DNA of 22,500 nucleotides from Symbiodinium natans (taxonomy: Eukaryota; Sar; Dinophyceae; Suessiales; Symbiodiniaceae). Location of the stretch: NCBI GenBank assembly GCA_905221605.1, contig CAJNDS010000106.1:1-22500 (forward strand). The letters are read 5' to 3'. The translations under genes and the position numbers were made by a program. Position 1 is the first letter of the stretch, and every line of letters begins with the position of its first letter. Shown here in pieces: positions 17,301-22,500 of this stretch. Under the pieces are notes generated by a model, which was not told the DNA's origin, ran no database searches, and worked only from the letters and a program-made list of their open reading frames with translations.

Positions 17301-20300
17301 CTGTTAGTATACCCCCTATTATAATCCGTGTCAAGGACTGTTGGTATACCCCCTAGTATCATCCCTACTAAGGACTGTTAGTATAAGGGTGAACATCCGA
17401 AGCCATGGGTGCTGTCTCCCCCTTTCTTCGAAACCCTGGCCCCCCCCGGTGCGACTTCCCTAAACCCTAAACCTATTGCAACAGGCTAAGCCCTAAACCC
17501 GAAACCCTAAACCCGAACCCTAAACCCTAAAACTCAAGACAAGCCACCAACAAGTCAACGATGTTCAACGGCATCCTTGGAGCCATCGCATGAGGAGGTA
17601 TATGCAATACAACAGTGCATAATCGAAAATATACAATATAAAATATATAATATATAATAAGTCCTTTCTGGAGAGGGGACTGTTGTGAGGCGGAGTTTTT
17701 TCAATGTGATGCAGTGGTTTGGACGAAGTTCATTTTGTTGCGAGTGCAAAGCAGATGTACGGATTACTGACGACGTGCTGCAGACGGCTTCTTGCGAGCA
17801 GCAGCTGGCTTCTTATGGGCCTTGGAACGGCATGCTGCAGATGGCCTCTTGCGAGCAGCAGCTGGTTTCTTGTGGGCCTTGCCTCTACGTTAGCGCGCAA
17901 CAACATTCGTGCGGCGGCCAACGTGGACGGCTGCATCCTTGAGGTTCTCATTGTAGAACCTGCAAGCCTCTGCTACCCAAAACTTGTGCGAATAAGGCCT
18001 GAGCGAATTGAAGAAGAAGTTCAGGCTACGGATCCAAGCGTTGAAAATTTCTGGGATGTTTGTGCGTACGTTCTGGCAGCGTCTCTTGACAGCTCCAGTC
18101 CAGTACCGTTTGGAACATTTATGATTTGGAGCATGAAAGGCGTCCACCACGTAGTACCTGATGTCGCTGAAGACATCGGGATAGTTTTTCTTCACGTACT
18201 GTTCAAAGTGGCACGCGTCGTCACGCAGGAGCAAATCGACCTTCATTCCCGGGAGTGCCAGAACCTTCGCGAGCAGTCGCACCATATCTTCGTGCAGCTC
18301 GTTTTGGATGTGCTCACCTGCTGCAATGATACGGCGACTCTCGGGATCAAGGACGAATTGCCATCCCGCTGTCCTCTGCGGTAGCGCCAGCCTCTCGATG
18401 ACTTTCGACTTGCAGGAACAGGAGCGCTCGTGTTCCTGGAGGAGTTTACGTGGGTGGCCCTTCTTCTTGACTGCACGAGCAGGCTCCGAGTCTGGGCACA
18501 GTACTCGGTGGATGCCGCAGTGACCGTCGAAGGCGAGGGCAGTGACGTTCTTGGGAGGATGGAAGACAAGGTCTTTGCCCATGTGCTTGGCGGGGTAGCT
18601 GTAGTTGAACTGCATGACCTTCGTGGGGTCGGACTTGGCAATCACCCATGCTTCTAAGGCATGCAGTAAATGGTCCCGAGTGGTGGCATCACGCCAGAAC
18701 ATGCGGTCATCACCATCATGGAAGATACCAAGGACATATACTATATAACATATAACATATCACATATGAATATAATATATGTACATGTACAGGTCAGAGG
18801 CTTCATAGGCTCGATAACTGGCTTCCGCTCGGGCATTGGGGGTCTGAACCTGGTCCGAATCCATACAAGCGATGTGTTAATGGCCTCGTTGGGCCTCTCT
18901 GGAAAAACATATATGTATATACATACATATATATATATGTGTGTGTGTGTGTGTCTCTATATCTATATATGTATATACATATATAAATGTACATATACAT
19001 ATCTGCACCTCTAGAAAGAAATCTATCCATAAAGACAGACTGTGTGTGTGTTCTTTGAACAAACTACATGCATTCAAAAATATACGATCATACCCGCAGA
19101 TATATAGGGTTCACCTGCGATCTGCCGGGGACGTTAGTCGTCCGGTCTTCTTCCGGACTTGCCAAAAAGAAGAGTCTTAGAGCTCCGCACACGAAGCCCC
19201 AAACCTTAAACCCTAAACCCTAAATCCCTCCCCAAGCCCTGCAAACCCTTGCTGGTTCGACGCGGAAGAAAGCAGTGCACAGCAACCCTCAGAGTTGGCA
19301 CATTTGAGAAGTCAGGGTGCAGGGTTTAGGGTTTTTCGCTCCCGCATAGCTGGCAGGGTTTAGGGTTTAGGGTTTAGGGTTTAGGGTTTAGGGTTTAGGG
19401 TTTAGGGTTTAGGGTTTAGGGTTTAGGGTTTAGGGTTTAGGGTTTAGGGTTTAGGGTTTAGGGTTTAGGGTTTAGGGTTTAGGGTTTAGGGTTTAGGGTT
19501 TAGGGTTTAGGGTTTAGGGTTTAGGGTTTAGGGTTTAGGGTTTAGGGTTTAGGGTTTAGGGTTATATCCCCAATCAAAACTGCACGTATTCTAAGTCCCT
19601 GAAGTAGGCTATTAAGTCGATGTATCATTGGGGTTCTAAGTTCTAAGTACCCACGAAACCTCCTAGTGGAGCATGGCTCGACTCTTGCTCTACGTAATGG
19701 CGAAACAGAGGCAAGGGATCTCATTCAGCCCCCGACCTCGCATAGTGCATGGTGCGGATTGTTGGAGTTTCACCCAGCGCAGGCTCCGCGTGGCAAGTGA
19801 GGATGCGCGCCTTAGATCAAGCCGTGTCTCGGGGAGCTGCTGCTTGCAGGAATTCTTGGAAACAGGGTCTTACAGCCTGAACAGCATTGAGAACCCTAAA
19901 CCCTAAACCCTAAACCCTAAACCCTAAACCCTAAACTCAGTGATAAACCCTAAACCCTAAACCCTAAACCCTAAACCCTAAACCCTAAACCCTGCTCACA
20001 CTAGGAGAGTACTACACCCGAAGCTGCAGCGGCCCTGGCGTAGCCTTGCTGGGCCTAAAGCACATCAGCCCGCTAGAATTCACATCGCCCCGGCTCGCGG
20101 GGGCGCTCCTGCAAATGATTGGTTGTCAAAATTATGCTCCCTTTTGGGGTACCGTGAATATTAGGTGCCGTATTATAATAGGGTGCCAAAAAGGGACCAT
20201 AATTTTGATAACCACCCAAATGATTACTCATCAGCGTCTAGATAACCCTATTCAAGGCATGTTCCCAACATGGACGGTACATGGGCTTGTGACACAGGAT

Positions 20301-22314
20301 GTGCAGCCAGAGTCAGGTTTCAAAGAATATGGTCTTTTTTAATGGAAAGGCTGTGTGTTGAAGATCATTCTTGGAATTTCGTGGCTTCTGATTTGTTACG
20401 GAAATTTTATGAGTCTCTTCGCTTCTATTGATTTTTATGATGTCGTGTTGAAAAAATGTTGTTCGTCGACTTTCTGAAACATCTACGGCCATTTTATGAA
20501 AAATTATGATCGGGTCAGTTTTGTATGTTTCTCTAGTGAAAGACGATATAACATTGACTACAATCATTGTATTCAGAAAAATTTGCATAGAATGGACGAA
20601 AGGCATATCTTTCATAAAGAAATCAAAAAATTGATAAAATCGAAGAGAAGCATAATTTTTTCATAACAAAAATCATAAACCACACCATTTCCAAAAAGCA
20701 TCAAACCATACAATATTCATGAAGATCTTATTTGGCAACCTGCTCGCTGTGGCTGCACCCGGGGTCATAAACATGGTCGTTCTCGACGTGAAGAATCGTG
20801 AAGAATTACGACAGCTGGCGCATGCTGACTCTCTAGGTGCTTGTTTAGGGTTTAGGGTTTTAGGGCTTAGGGAAGAACATGGACAATGTGGATCGCATAA
20901 AAATGTGAGTGGTCAAAGTGTGATTCCACAGTGCGAACTCTCACCAACGTGCATTTCTACCTGGCGATGCAAGATACTTGCGAGATAAAGCGCGACCATG
21001 TACGAGTAGCGGAGTCTTCACAATCAAAAACTGTCTGTCCCAAACTCATGAATCGAAACATCGGCCTACCTGTTCACCATGCTTGTTCTCGAGTCGATGT
21101 CCAAGGCCCCCACCAGGTACTCAACGGTGAAAATAAATATACACACCTGTGGCGGGCTAAGCTGAGCACAAGCAGCACGATGCTCTTCGCGCCATCTCCA
21201 TGCGAAGTTGCAGGCGAGGGGCGGCTTCAATGTAAAAAAAACTTTCGTGGGGCACCTGGGCGTCAGCTCTTTCAGTGCCGTCTTCAGCATGCCTAAACCC
21301 TCAACCCTAAACCCTAAACCCTCAACCCTAAACCCTAATTAAACCCTAAACCCTAAACCCTAAACCTGAACCCATGTTCATGATTGGGGGGGGAGTGGGG
21401 GGGCACGTGCCAAGCGAGACAGCGTATGCCTGAAGCCCCGCGCACCTCTCAGCTCTCAAATCCTCTCAGATGCCCGTGTCAAGCAACTGAGCAAGAGTGG
21501 CTTTCTGCAAAATGTTGCCTAAAACCCATCTGAACAACTTTAACCTACACCTATAGCCCTCACCTGGGTGCCTCCAAAACTGCAACCCTAAACCCTAAAC
21601 CCTAAACCCTAAACCCTAAACCCTAAACCCTAAACCCTAGACCCTAAACACCTCCGTGAGCCGCGCTTCTCTGAGCTTCCGACCGGCTCACATGCCTCGA
21701 CCGTGAGCGGCTGACCAGCTGCCCGAAGCTGCTCGCAGAGCTCTGGGCGCTTTGCAAAGGACTGCATTGACCTGGTTTAGGGGTTTAGGGGTTTAGGGTT
21801 TAGGGTTTGGGGTTTAGGGTTTGGGGTTTAGGGTTTAGGGTTTAGGGTTTCAGGTGAATGCTGCGGTTTGCTTCCTGTTATAAGCCGGAGGGGGGCCCCC
21901 TCAATTCATCGAGGGCTCAGTCTAAAAAGCTGAAGCTCAGCACTTTGACATGGCAACCCCAAAGCCCATGAAGCCCTGGTCCAAGACCGCACATTAGGGT
22001 TTAGGGTTTCGGGTTTAGGGTTTAGGGTTTCGGGTTTAGGGTTCGGGGTTTGGTGTTTAGGGTTTAGGGTTTAGGGTTGCCCAATCGAGCAGAGGGGCTC
22101 TAGAATGAACGACGTAGTGCTCAGCAAGATCGTGGCCACCACAAAGGCGGAGATAACCTTGGCGACTTTTGCTTGTGCAGCACGTATAGCGGCCTATGGC
22201 CGGCAATTCCGTGAGATGCATTCAATGTATGTGGCACTGTCATGTCTTGACTTGAGGCAGGCGGCTTTGCTCATCAAAAAGTTGTCCGGGTCATCCAAGA
22301 CCAGGAAGATGCAC
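14279..22314 (-). CDS. Voltage-gated K+ channel, repeat I (14 exons, spliced model)
   Basis: Spliced model of about 240 residues for a complete six-helix voltage-gated K+ channel repeat, expected to conduct K+ across a membrane when depolarised. Exons run from 22314 down to 14279 and are listed singly below. Seen in sequence: S1, S2 with FTVEYL, S3 with NIVDLL and AVAPFY, S4 with LRVLRLAR then VLRLFKLAKH (basic residue at every third position), S5, pore helix IPIALWWAFSTMTTVG, filter GYGD, and S6 with ALPI. These are Kv-family hallmarks. All 13 internal junctions keep frame when GT or GC donors and AG acceptors are used. I see no T1 domain; anything N-terminal to 22314 is outside the window or in unrecognised exons. 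Splice sites were chosen by homology and by agreement with repeat II, so single boundaries may be off, but the identity as a K+ channel is firm. The S5 part is the weakest. Confidence 0.85.
14425..14459 (-). CDS. Repeat I exon 13: start of S6
   Basis: A 35-nt exon, AGCCAG|GA...GCGGA|GTC, encoding (G)KIVGVMCFYCG. It follows PTTLPG directly, as in Kv channels (GKLVGSLCAIAG). Phase 1 in, 0 out. The equivalent in repeat II reads RLTAIGSFYAG. Confidence 0.8.
14612..14644 (-). CDS. Repeat I exon 12: selectivity filter
   Basis: A 33-nt exon, GCGTAG|GC...CCAG|GC, encoding GYGDIVPTTLPG once joined to both neighbours. The intron cuts the first Gly codon of the GYG filter after its first base. GYGD is the K+-selectivity signature. 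The 73-nt intron between this and the pore-helix exon is one of the shortest in the gene. Confidence 0.9.
14718..14796 (-). CDS. Repeat I exon 11: pore helix
   Basis: A 79-nt exon, TTGCCAG|GGT...GTGG|GTGCC, encoding GEHEVQT followed by PFRSIPIALWWAFSTMTTVG (last Gly split by the intron). The pattern SIPxAxWWAxxTMTTVG is diagnostic of the Kv pore helix and filter entry. Confidence 0.92.
14985..15085. repeat. GGTGGT/GGAGGT-rich microsatellite
   Basis: GTGGTGG and GGAGGTGGAGGTGG runs, preceded at 14860-14945 by AGCAGCAACAGCAGCAGG and GGTAGTGGTAGG trinucleotide runs. It creates Pro/His-rich spurious frames on the minus strand. Intronic in the channel model. Confidence 0.7.
15308..15480. repeat. 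AT-rich TATAATATA tract
   Basis: Repeated ATATATAATATAGTATATA and similar words in the intron between S5 and the pore helix of repeat I. An open minus-strand frame runs across it only because the words are low in stop codons. Confidence 0.75.
15538..15600 (-). CDS. Repeat I exon 10: end of S5 and turret
   Basis: Encodes GFPTFVKLPEVMFFVEGQQFS in the long form. The VMFFVEG part aligns with LWISEG at the end of S5 in repeat II. Using the acceptor TTTTTAG|GGG gives the length expected for S5, but places Lys and Glu inside the helix. An alternative acceptor CCTGAG|GTG at 15570 removes them but leaves S5 short, implying a missed microexon. Donor TTTTCA|GC. Boundaries uncertain. Confidence 0.45.
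15593..15720. repeat. Partly palindromic short repeats in the S5 intron
   Basis: GGAACCCCTAAAAAAGACTCC and GGAACCCCCTAAAAAAGACC recur, as do AGGACCCCCAATAAGG and AGGACCCCAATAAGGTAGC. The left edge overlaps the proposed S5 exon acceptor, so part of this element may supply the splice site (minus strand TTTTTTAG|GGG). Confidence 0.5.
15786..15819 (-). CDS. Repeat I exon 9: start of S5
   Basis: A 34-nt exon from GTAG|C to CTG|GTGC encoding ELPGFSLCFFL (with Ser from the split codon). It aligns with DSLPGILSVFSL that opens S5 in repeat II, the shared motif being Ser-x-Leu-Pro-Gly. The phases (2 in, 0 out) match the preceding exon. Confidence 0.55.
16133..16163 (-). CDS. Repeat I exon 8: S4-S5 linker microexon
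   Basis: A 31-nt exon (phase 1 in, 2 out) encoding ENAVMHIVRG, aligned with EMIINIVGPG in repeat II. The donor is GGCAG|GTTC. Reading past the donor gives a further hydrophobic run, so a longer form cannot be excluded. A GGAGGTTCA inverted-repeat element ends about 45 nt upstream of the acceptor. Confidence 0.6.
16207..16371. mobile_element. MITE-like element, GGAGGTTCA family, copy B, carrying telomere repeats
   Basis: Starts TTGGAGGTTCATGGTACTTA and ends CAGTACCATGAGCCTCCAA. Between these lie the family core AACCCACTTATAAGCCCCTT and a block of CCCTAAA/CCCTAGA units at about 16303-16349. It sits in the intron just upstream of the S4-S5 linker exon of the channel. Confidence 0.75.
16455..16725. 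repeat. AT-rich tract (TATATTA-type)
   Basis: About 270 bp made almost only of A and T with recurrent ATATTATAT and ATTATATAA words, in an intron of repeat I. A low-complexity tract that may be an old, worn element. Confidence 0.8.
16800..16836 (-). CDS. Repeat I exon 7: second half of S4
   Basis: A 37-nt exon, CACGAG|GTG...GGGG|GC, encoding VLRLFKLAKHHG. It continues S4 to give LRVLRLARVLRLFKLAKH, a near-textbook Kv sensor (compare LRVFRIFKLSRH in animal Kv channels) with six basic residues at three-residue spacing. It ends in phase 1, as does its repeat II counterpart. Confidence 0.8.
16977..17092. mobile_element. MITE-like element, GGAGGTTCA family, copy C (one end worn)
   Basis: Starts TTGGAGGTTCATGGTCCTTA and contains AACCCACTTCTAAGCCCCTT and AAGTGCCCTAATATGGTTA, also found in copy B. 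The right terminal inverted repeat is not clear. It lies in the intron that splits S4 of repeat I, next to the intron holding copy B. Confidence 0.6.
17128..17202 (-). CDS. Repeat I exon 6: end of S3 and start of S4
   Basis: A 75-nt exon (25 codons, phase 0 both sides) encoding AVAPFYLGFMLGNSVSS then LRVLRLAR. It finishes S3 (AVAPFY is like the Kv AIxPYY) and opens the voltage-sensing S4 with Arg every third residue. Acceptor ACCAAG|GCA, donor CGC|GTG. The homologous intron position in repeat II is identical. Confidence 0.85.
17230..17390. repeat. Tandem repeat of about 53 bp, 3-4 units
   Basis: Units of GGACTGTTAGTATACCCCCT then ATTATAATCCGTATTAA with substitutions (GTCGTACCCCC, GTTGGTATACC). 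Lies in the short intron between the two S3 exons of repeat I. Confidence 0.7.
17458..17532 (+). repeat. Degenerate CCCTAAA array after the S3 microexon
   Basis: Two clusters of CCCTAAA with CCCGAAA and CCCGAAC variants in the intron that splits S3 of repeat I; the nearest unit is about 15 nt from the microexon donor. Confidence 0.8.
17548..17575 (-). CDS. Repeat I exon 5: first half of S3 (28-nt microexon)
   Basis: A 28-nt microexon, CCAAG|G...TTG|GTGG, encoding MPLNIVDLL. The Asn-Ile-Val-Asp motif is the conserved start of S3 in Kv channels. It is separated from the S2 exon by a 3.5-kb intron that carries a transposase-like frame, and from the rest of S3 by about 345 nt. Joining it to exon 6 restores NIVDLLAVAPFY. 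Confidence 0.75.
17764..17880 (-). repeat. Two 57-bp tandem units coding a Lys/Ala-rich tail
   Basis: In the same frame as the transposase-like protein but after its TAA stop. Two 19-codon units begin KAHKKPAAARK and end with a second stop (TAA, 17764-17766). The first reads KRPSAACRS, the second KKPSAARRQ. Basic Ala/Lys repeats like this occur in DNA-binding tails (H1-like). The in-frame position suggests it was once the C-terminus of the transposase-like protein. Confidence 0.6.
17890..18702 (-). CDS. Transposase-like protein remnant, KDZ-like, 5'-truncated
   Basis: The longest plausible intact frame (270 residues from Met), on the same strand as the channel and lying inside its S2-to-S3 intron. 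Features seen: AFDGH at 57-61, a Cys pair at 95-97, DDACH at 161-165, VVDAFHAPNHKC at 185-196, and NIPEIFN at 215-221 followed by an aromatic-rich region (NAWIRSLNFFF). An Asp-Gly start, a His/Cys cluster next to an Asp, and a later Glu resemble the DDE catalytic core of Kyakuja-Dileera-Zisupton-type transposases; this is family resemblance by eye, not a search result. The frame is open upstream of Met (VLGIFHDGDDR) until it enters an AT-rich tract, so the N-terminus looks lost. It stops at TAA 17890-17892, and the same frame then continues open to 17764. Probably a dead mobile-element copy; the exact family is uncertain. Confidence 0.55.
   Translation of the reverse strand: MFWRDATTRDHLLHALEAWVIAKSDPTKVMQFNYSYPAKHMGKDLVFHPPKNVTALAFDGHCGIHRVLCPDSEPARAVKKKGHPRKLLQEHERSCSCKSKVIERLALPQRTAGWQFVLDPESRRIIAAGEHIQNELHEDMVRLLAKVLALPGMKVDLLLRDDACHFEQYVKKNYPDVFSDIRYYVVDAFHAPNHKCSKRYWTGAVKRRCQNVRTNIPEIFNAWIRSLNFFFNSLRPYSHKFWVAEACRFYNENLKDAAVHVGRRTNVVAR
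18723..19020. repeat. TA and TG microsatellites bordering the transposase remnant
   Basis: AT-rich ATATAACATATAACATATCA at 18733-18785 truncates the transposase-like frame. (TA)n/(TG)n at 18905-19000, with TGTGTGTGTGTG at about 18940-18953, follows. Confidence 0.7.
19197..19228 (+). repeat. Short CCCTAAA array
   Basis: CCCCAAACCTTAAACCCTAAACCCTAAAT, degenerate, inside the S2-S3 intron of repeat I. Confidence 0.7.
19355..19563 (-). repeat. Longest TTTAGGG array (about 30 units)
   Basis: About 209 bp of essentially perfect TTTAGGG. The high purity suggests recent gain or strong homogenisation. It ends at GGGTTATATCCCC inside the S2-S3 intron of repeat I. Confidence 0.95.
19892..19995 (+). repeat. 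Two adjacent CCCTAAA arrays
   Basis: 19892-19936 (six units) and 19947-19993 (seven units), separated by TCAGTGAT. Confidence 0.9.
20113..20225. mobile_element. MITE-like element flanked by 8-bp duplication AAATGATT
   Basis: Direct repeat AAATGATT at 20113-20120 and 20218-20225 flanks an imperfect inverted repeat (GGTTGTCAAAATTATG at the left; complement of CATAATTTTGATAACC at the right, arms continuing to CCCTTTTGG). An 8-bp duplication is typical of hAT-type transposition. Non-coding, within the S2-S3 intron of repeat I. Confidence 0.6.
20335..20720. other. AT-rich non-coding segment of distinct composition
   Basis: About 385 bp visibly poorer in G+C than its surroundings, without telomere units. 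Two related inverted stretches occur: CTTCGCTTCTATTGATTTTT near 20417 and AATTGATAAAATCGAAGAGA near 20628. Ends of the segment are not sharply marked. It may be an inserted element or foreign DNA. No convincing protein is encoded on either strand. Confidence 0.5.
20843..20873 (-). repeat. Short TTTAGGG array
   Basis: TTTAGGGTTTAGGGTTTTAGGGCTTAGGG, degenerate, in the S2-S3 intron of repeat I. Confidence 0.75.
21070..21146 (-). CDS. Repeat I exon 4: S2 helix
   Basis: A 77-nt exon with clean CACAG|GTG acceptor and AACAG|GTAGG donor. It encodes VCIFIFTVEYLVGALDIDS and then RTSMVNR. The Phe-Thr-Val-Glu-Tyr-Leu core matches the Kv S2 signature (FTxEyllR), whose Glu and Phe form part of the gating-charge transfer centre. 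The final AG joins the first G of the next exon to give Arg. Confidence 0.8.
21294..21367 (+). repeat. CCCTAAA/CCCTCAA array upstream of the S2 exon
   Basis: About ten units with CCCTCAA variants and one AATTAAACCC interruption, in the intron before the S2 exon of repeat I. Confidence 0.85.
21584..21650 (+). repeat. CCCTAAA array (about 9 units)
   Basis: Nearly pure, with one CCCTAGA unit, in the intron between the loop and S2 exons of repeat I. Confidence 0.9.
21696..21771 (-). CDS. Repeat I exon 3: S1-S2 loop
   Basis: A 76-nt exon for a hydrophilic loop containing RPELCEQLRAAGQPLTVE. It is bounded by AACCAG|G, where the acceptor is the end of a CCCTAAA array, and GAG|GC. Phases fit both neighbours (2 in, 0 out). 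Kv channels have a variable acidic loop here, ending with a conserved Val/Ile-Glu just before S2. Loop sequence is not diagnostic, hence the moderate confidence. Confidence 0.5.
21772..21850 (-). repeat. TTTAGGG/TTTAGGGG array forming the loop-exon acceptor
   Basis: Units of 7 and 8 bp. In gene sense the array reads CCCCTAAACCCCTAAACCAG|G, so its end is the 3' splice site of the S1-S2 loop exon of repeat I. Confidence 0.8.
21994..22079 (-). repeat. TTTAGGG/TTTCGGG array starting the intron after S1
   Basis: About 11 units with TTTCGGG and GTTCGGG variants. In gene sense the donor GCAACCC runs directly into it. Confidence 0.85.
22081..22157 (-). CDS. Repeat I exon 2: S1 helix
   Basis: Encodes VISAFVVATILLSTTSFILE plus a short extracellular stretch. 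This is a Kv S1 helix ending in the family's Phe-x-Leu-Glu pattern. Acceptor GCCAAG|GTT. The donor ATTGG|GC leads directly into a CCCTAAA-type array (minus-strand reading), so the intron starts inside telomere-like repeat. Confidence 0.75.
22266..22314 (-). CDS. Repeat I exon 1: pre-S1 segment
   Basis: A 49-nt exon (phase 2 in, phase 0 out) encoding CIFLVLDDPDNFLMSK. It corresponds to the amphipathic segment before S1 in Kv channels (consensus like LxEDPxSSxxA). Acceptor ACAG|GTGC, donor AAA|GC. The equivalent exon of repeat II is also exactly 49 nt with the same phases. The frame stays open upstream of the acceptor for some distance, so a longer exon is possible. Confidence 0.6.
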
Positions 22315-22383
22315 CTGTCCGTCAAACACGGCAGGGAACCGTGCCTAATCCCAGTAAACCAAACAGGCAAAGCCCCTTGAAAG

Positions 22384-22457
22384 CAACCCTAAACCCTAAA
22401 CCCTAAACCCTAAACCCCTAAACCCTAAACCCTAGACCCTAAACCCTAAACCCTGAA
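22384..22457 (+). repeat. CCCTAAA array upstream of the pre-S1 exon of repeat I
   Basis: About ten units with single-base variants (CCCCTAAA, CCCTAGA), at the high-coordinate edge of the window. Confidence 0.9.
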
Positions 22458-22500
22458 CCGCCGGCCTGCACCAATGCATCTCTTTGGTGGAGGGCAACCA

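Noticed and set aside
17719-18384. A 221-codon plus-strand open frame
   Set aside because: It is antisense to the transposase-like frame, which has the clearer motifs.
19355-19563. A true chromosome end
   Set aside because: Unique sequence and gene exons continue on both sides, so the array is interstitial. None of the arrays reaches a window edge as a terminal tract.
22105-22380. A 91-codon plus-strand open frame
   Set aside because: It is antisense to the S1 and pre-S1 exons of repeat I, which explain the open sequence better.

Overview
The window looks like nuclear DNA of a core dinoflagellate, possibly a Symbiodiniaceae/Suessiales-type genome, though the genus cannot be fixed from sequence alone. 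Three things point that way. First, there are about thirty arrays of the plant/alveolate telomere heptamer TTTAGGG/CCCTAAA scattered in both orientations. Second, the genes are cut into very small exons whose introns use GC as often as GT at the 5' end and mostly AG|G at the 3' end, as is known for dinoflagellates. Third, short inverted-repeat elements are abundant. Long open frames are almost all non-genic, and no bacterial-type operon, rRNA, tRNA or CRISPR was seen.

The main content is on the minus strand. Reading from 22314 down to about 7290, I can chain 28 small exons (19-164 nt) into two homologous six-transmembrane voltage-gated K+ channel repeats. Repeat I (22314-14279) has pre-S1, S1, S1-S2 loop, S2, S3, S4, linker, S5, pore helix, a TMTTVG|YGD selectivity filter and S6 with an ALPI motif. 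Repeat II (13159-7290) has the same order, with a VTATTVGYGDEYPTT filter. Phases agree across every proposed junction inside repeat I. In repeat II they agree except around the S1-S2 loop, where the exons are tentative. Several intron positions are shared between the repeats, so they share ancestry by duplication. The gap between S6 of repeat I and pre-S1 of repeat II is only about 1.1 kb, so this may be one two-repeat K+ channel (a TPC-like layout with K+ filters) or two tightly packed, diverged tandem genes. Transcript data would decide. The gene's 5' end probably lies beyond the window; a tentative stop follows S6 of repeat II near 7192.

The introns hold almost everything else. Most contain a telomere-type array, in some cases directly against a splice site, together with MITE-like inverted repeats or local tandem repeats. 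The 3.5-kb intron after the S2 exon of repeat I carries a same-strand, 5'-truncated transposase-like frame (17890-18702) with an in-frame stop before a duplicated Lys/Ala-rich tail.

The low-coordinate third (1 to about 7190) has no gene I can name. It holds telomere-type arrays, inverted repeats, an AT-rich tract and one membrane-helix-coding patch near 3050 that might belong to a further channel repeat.
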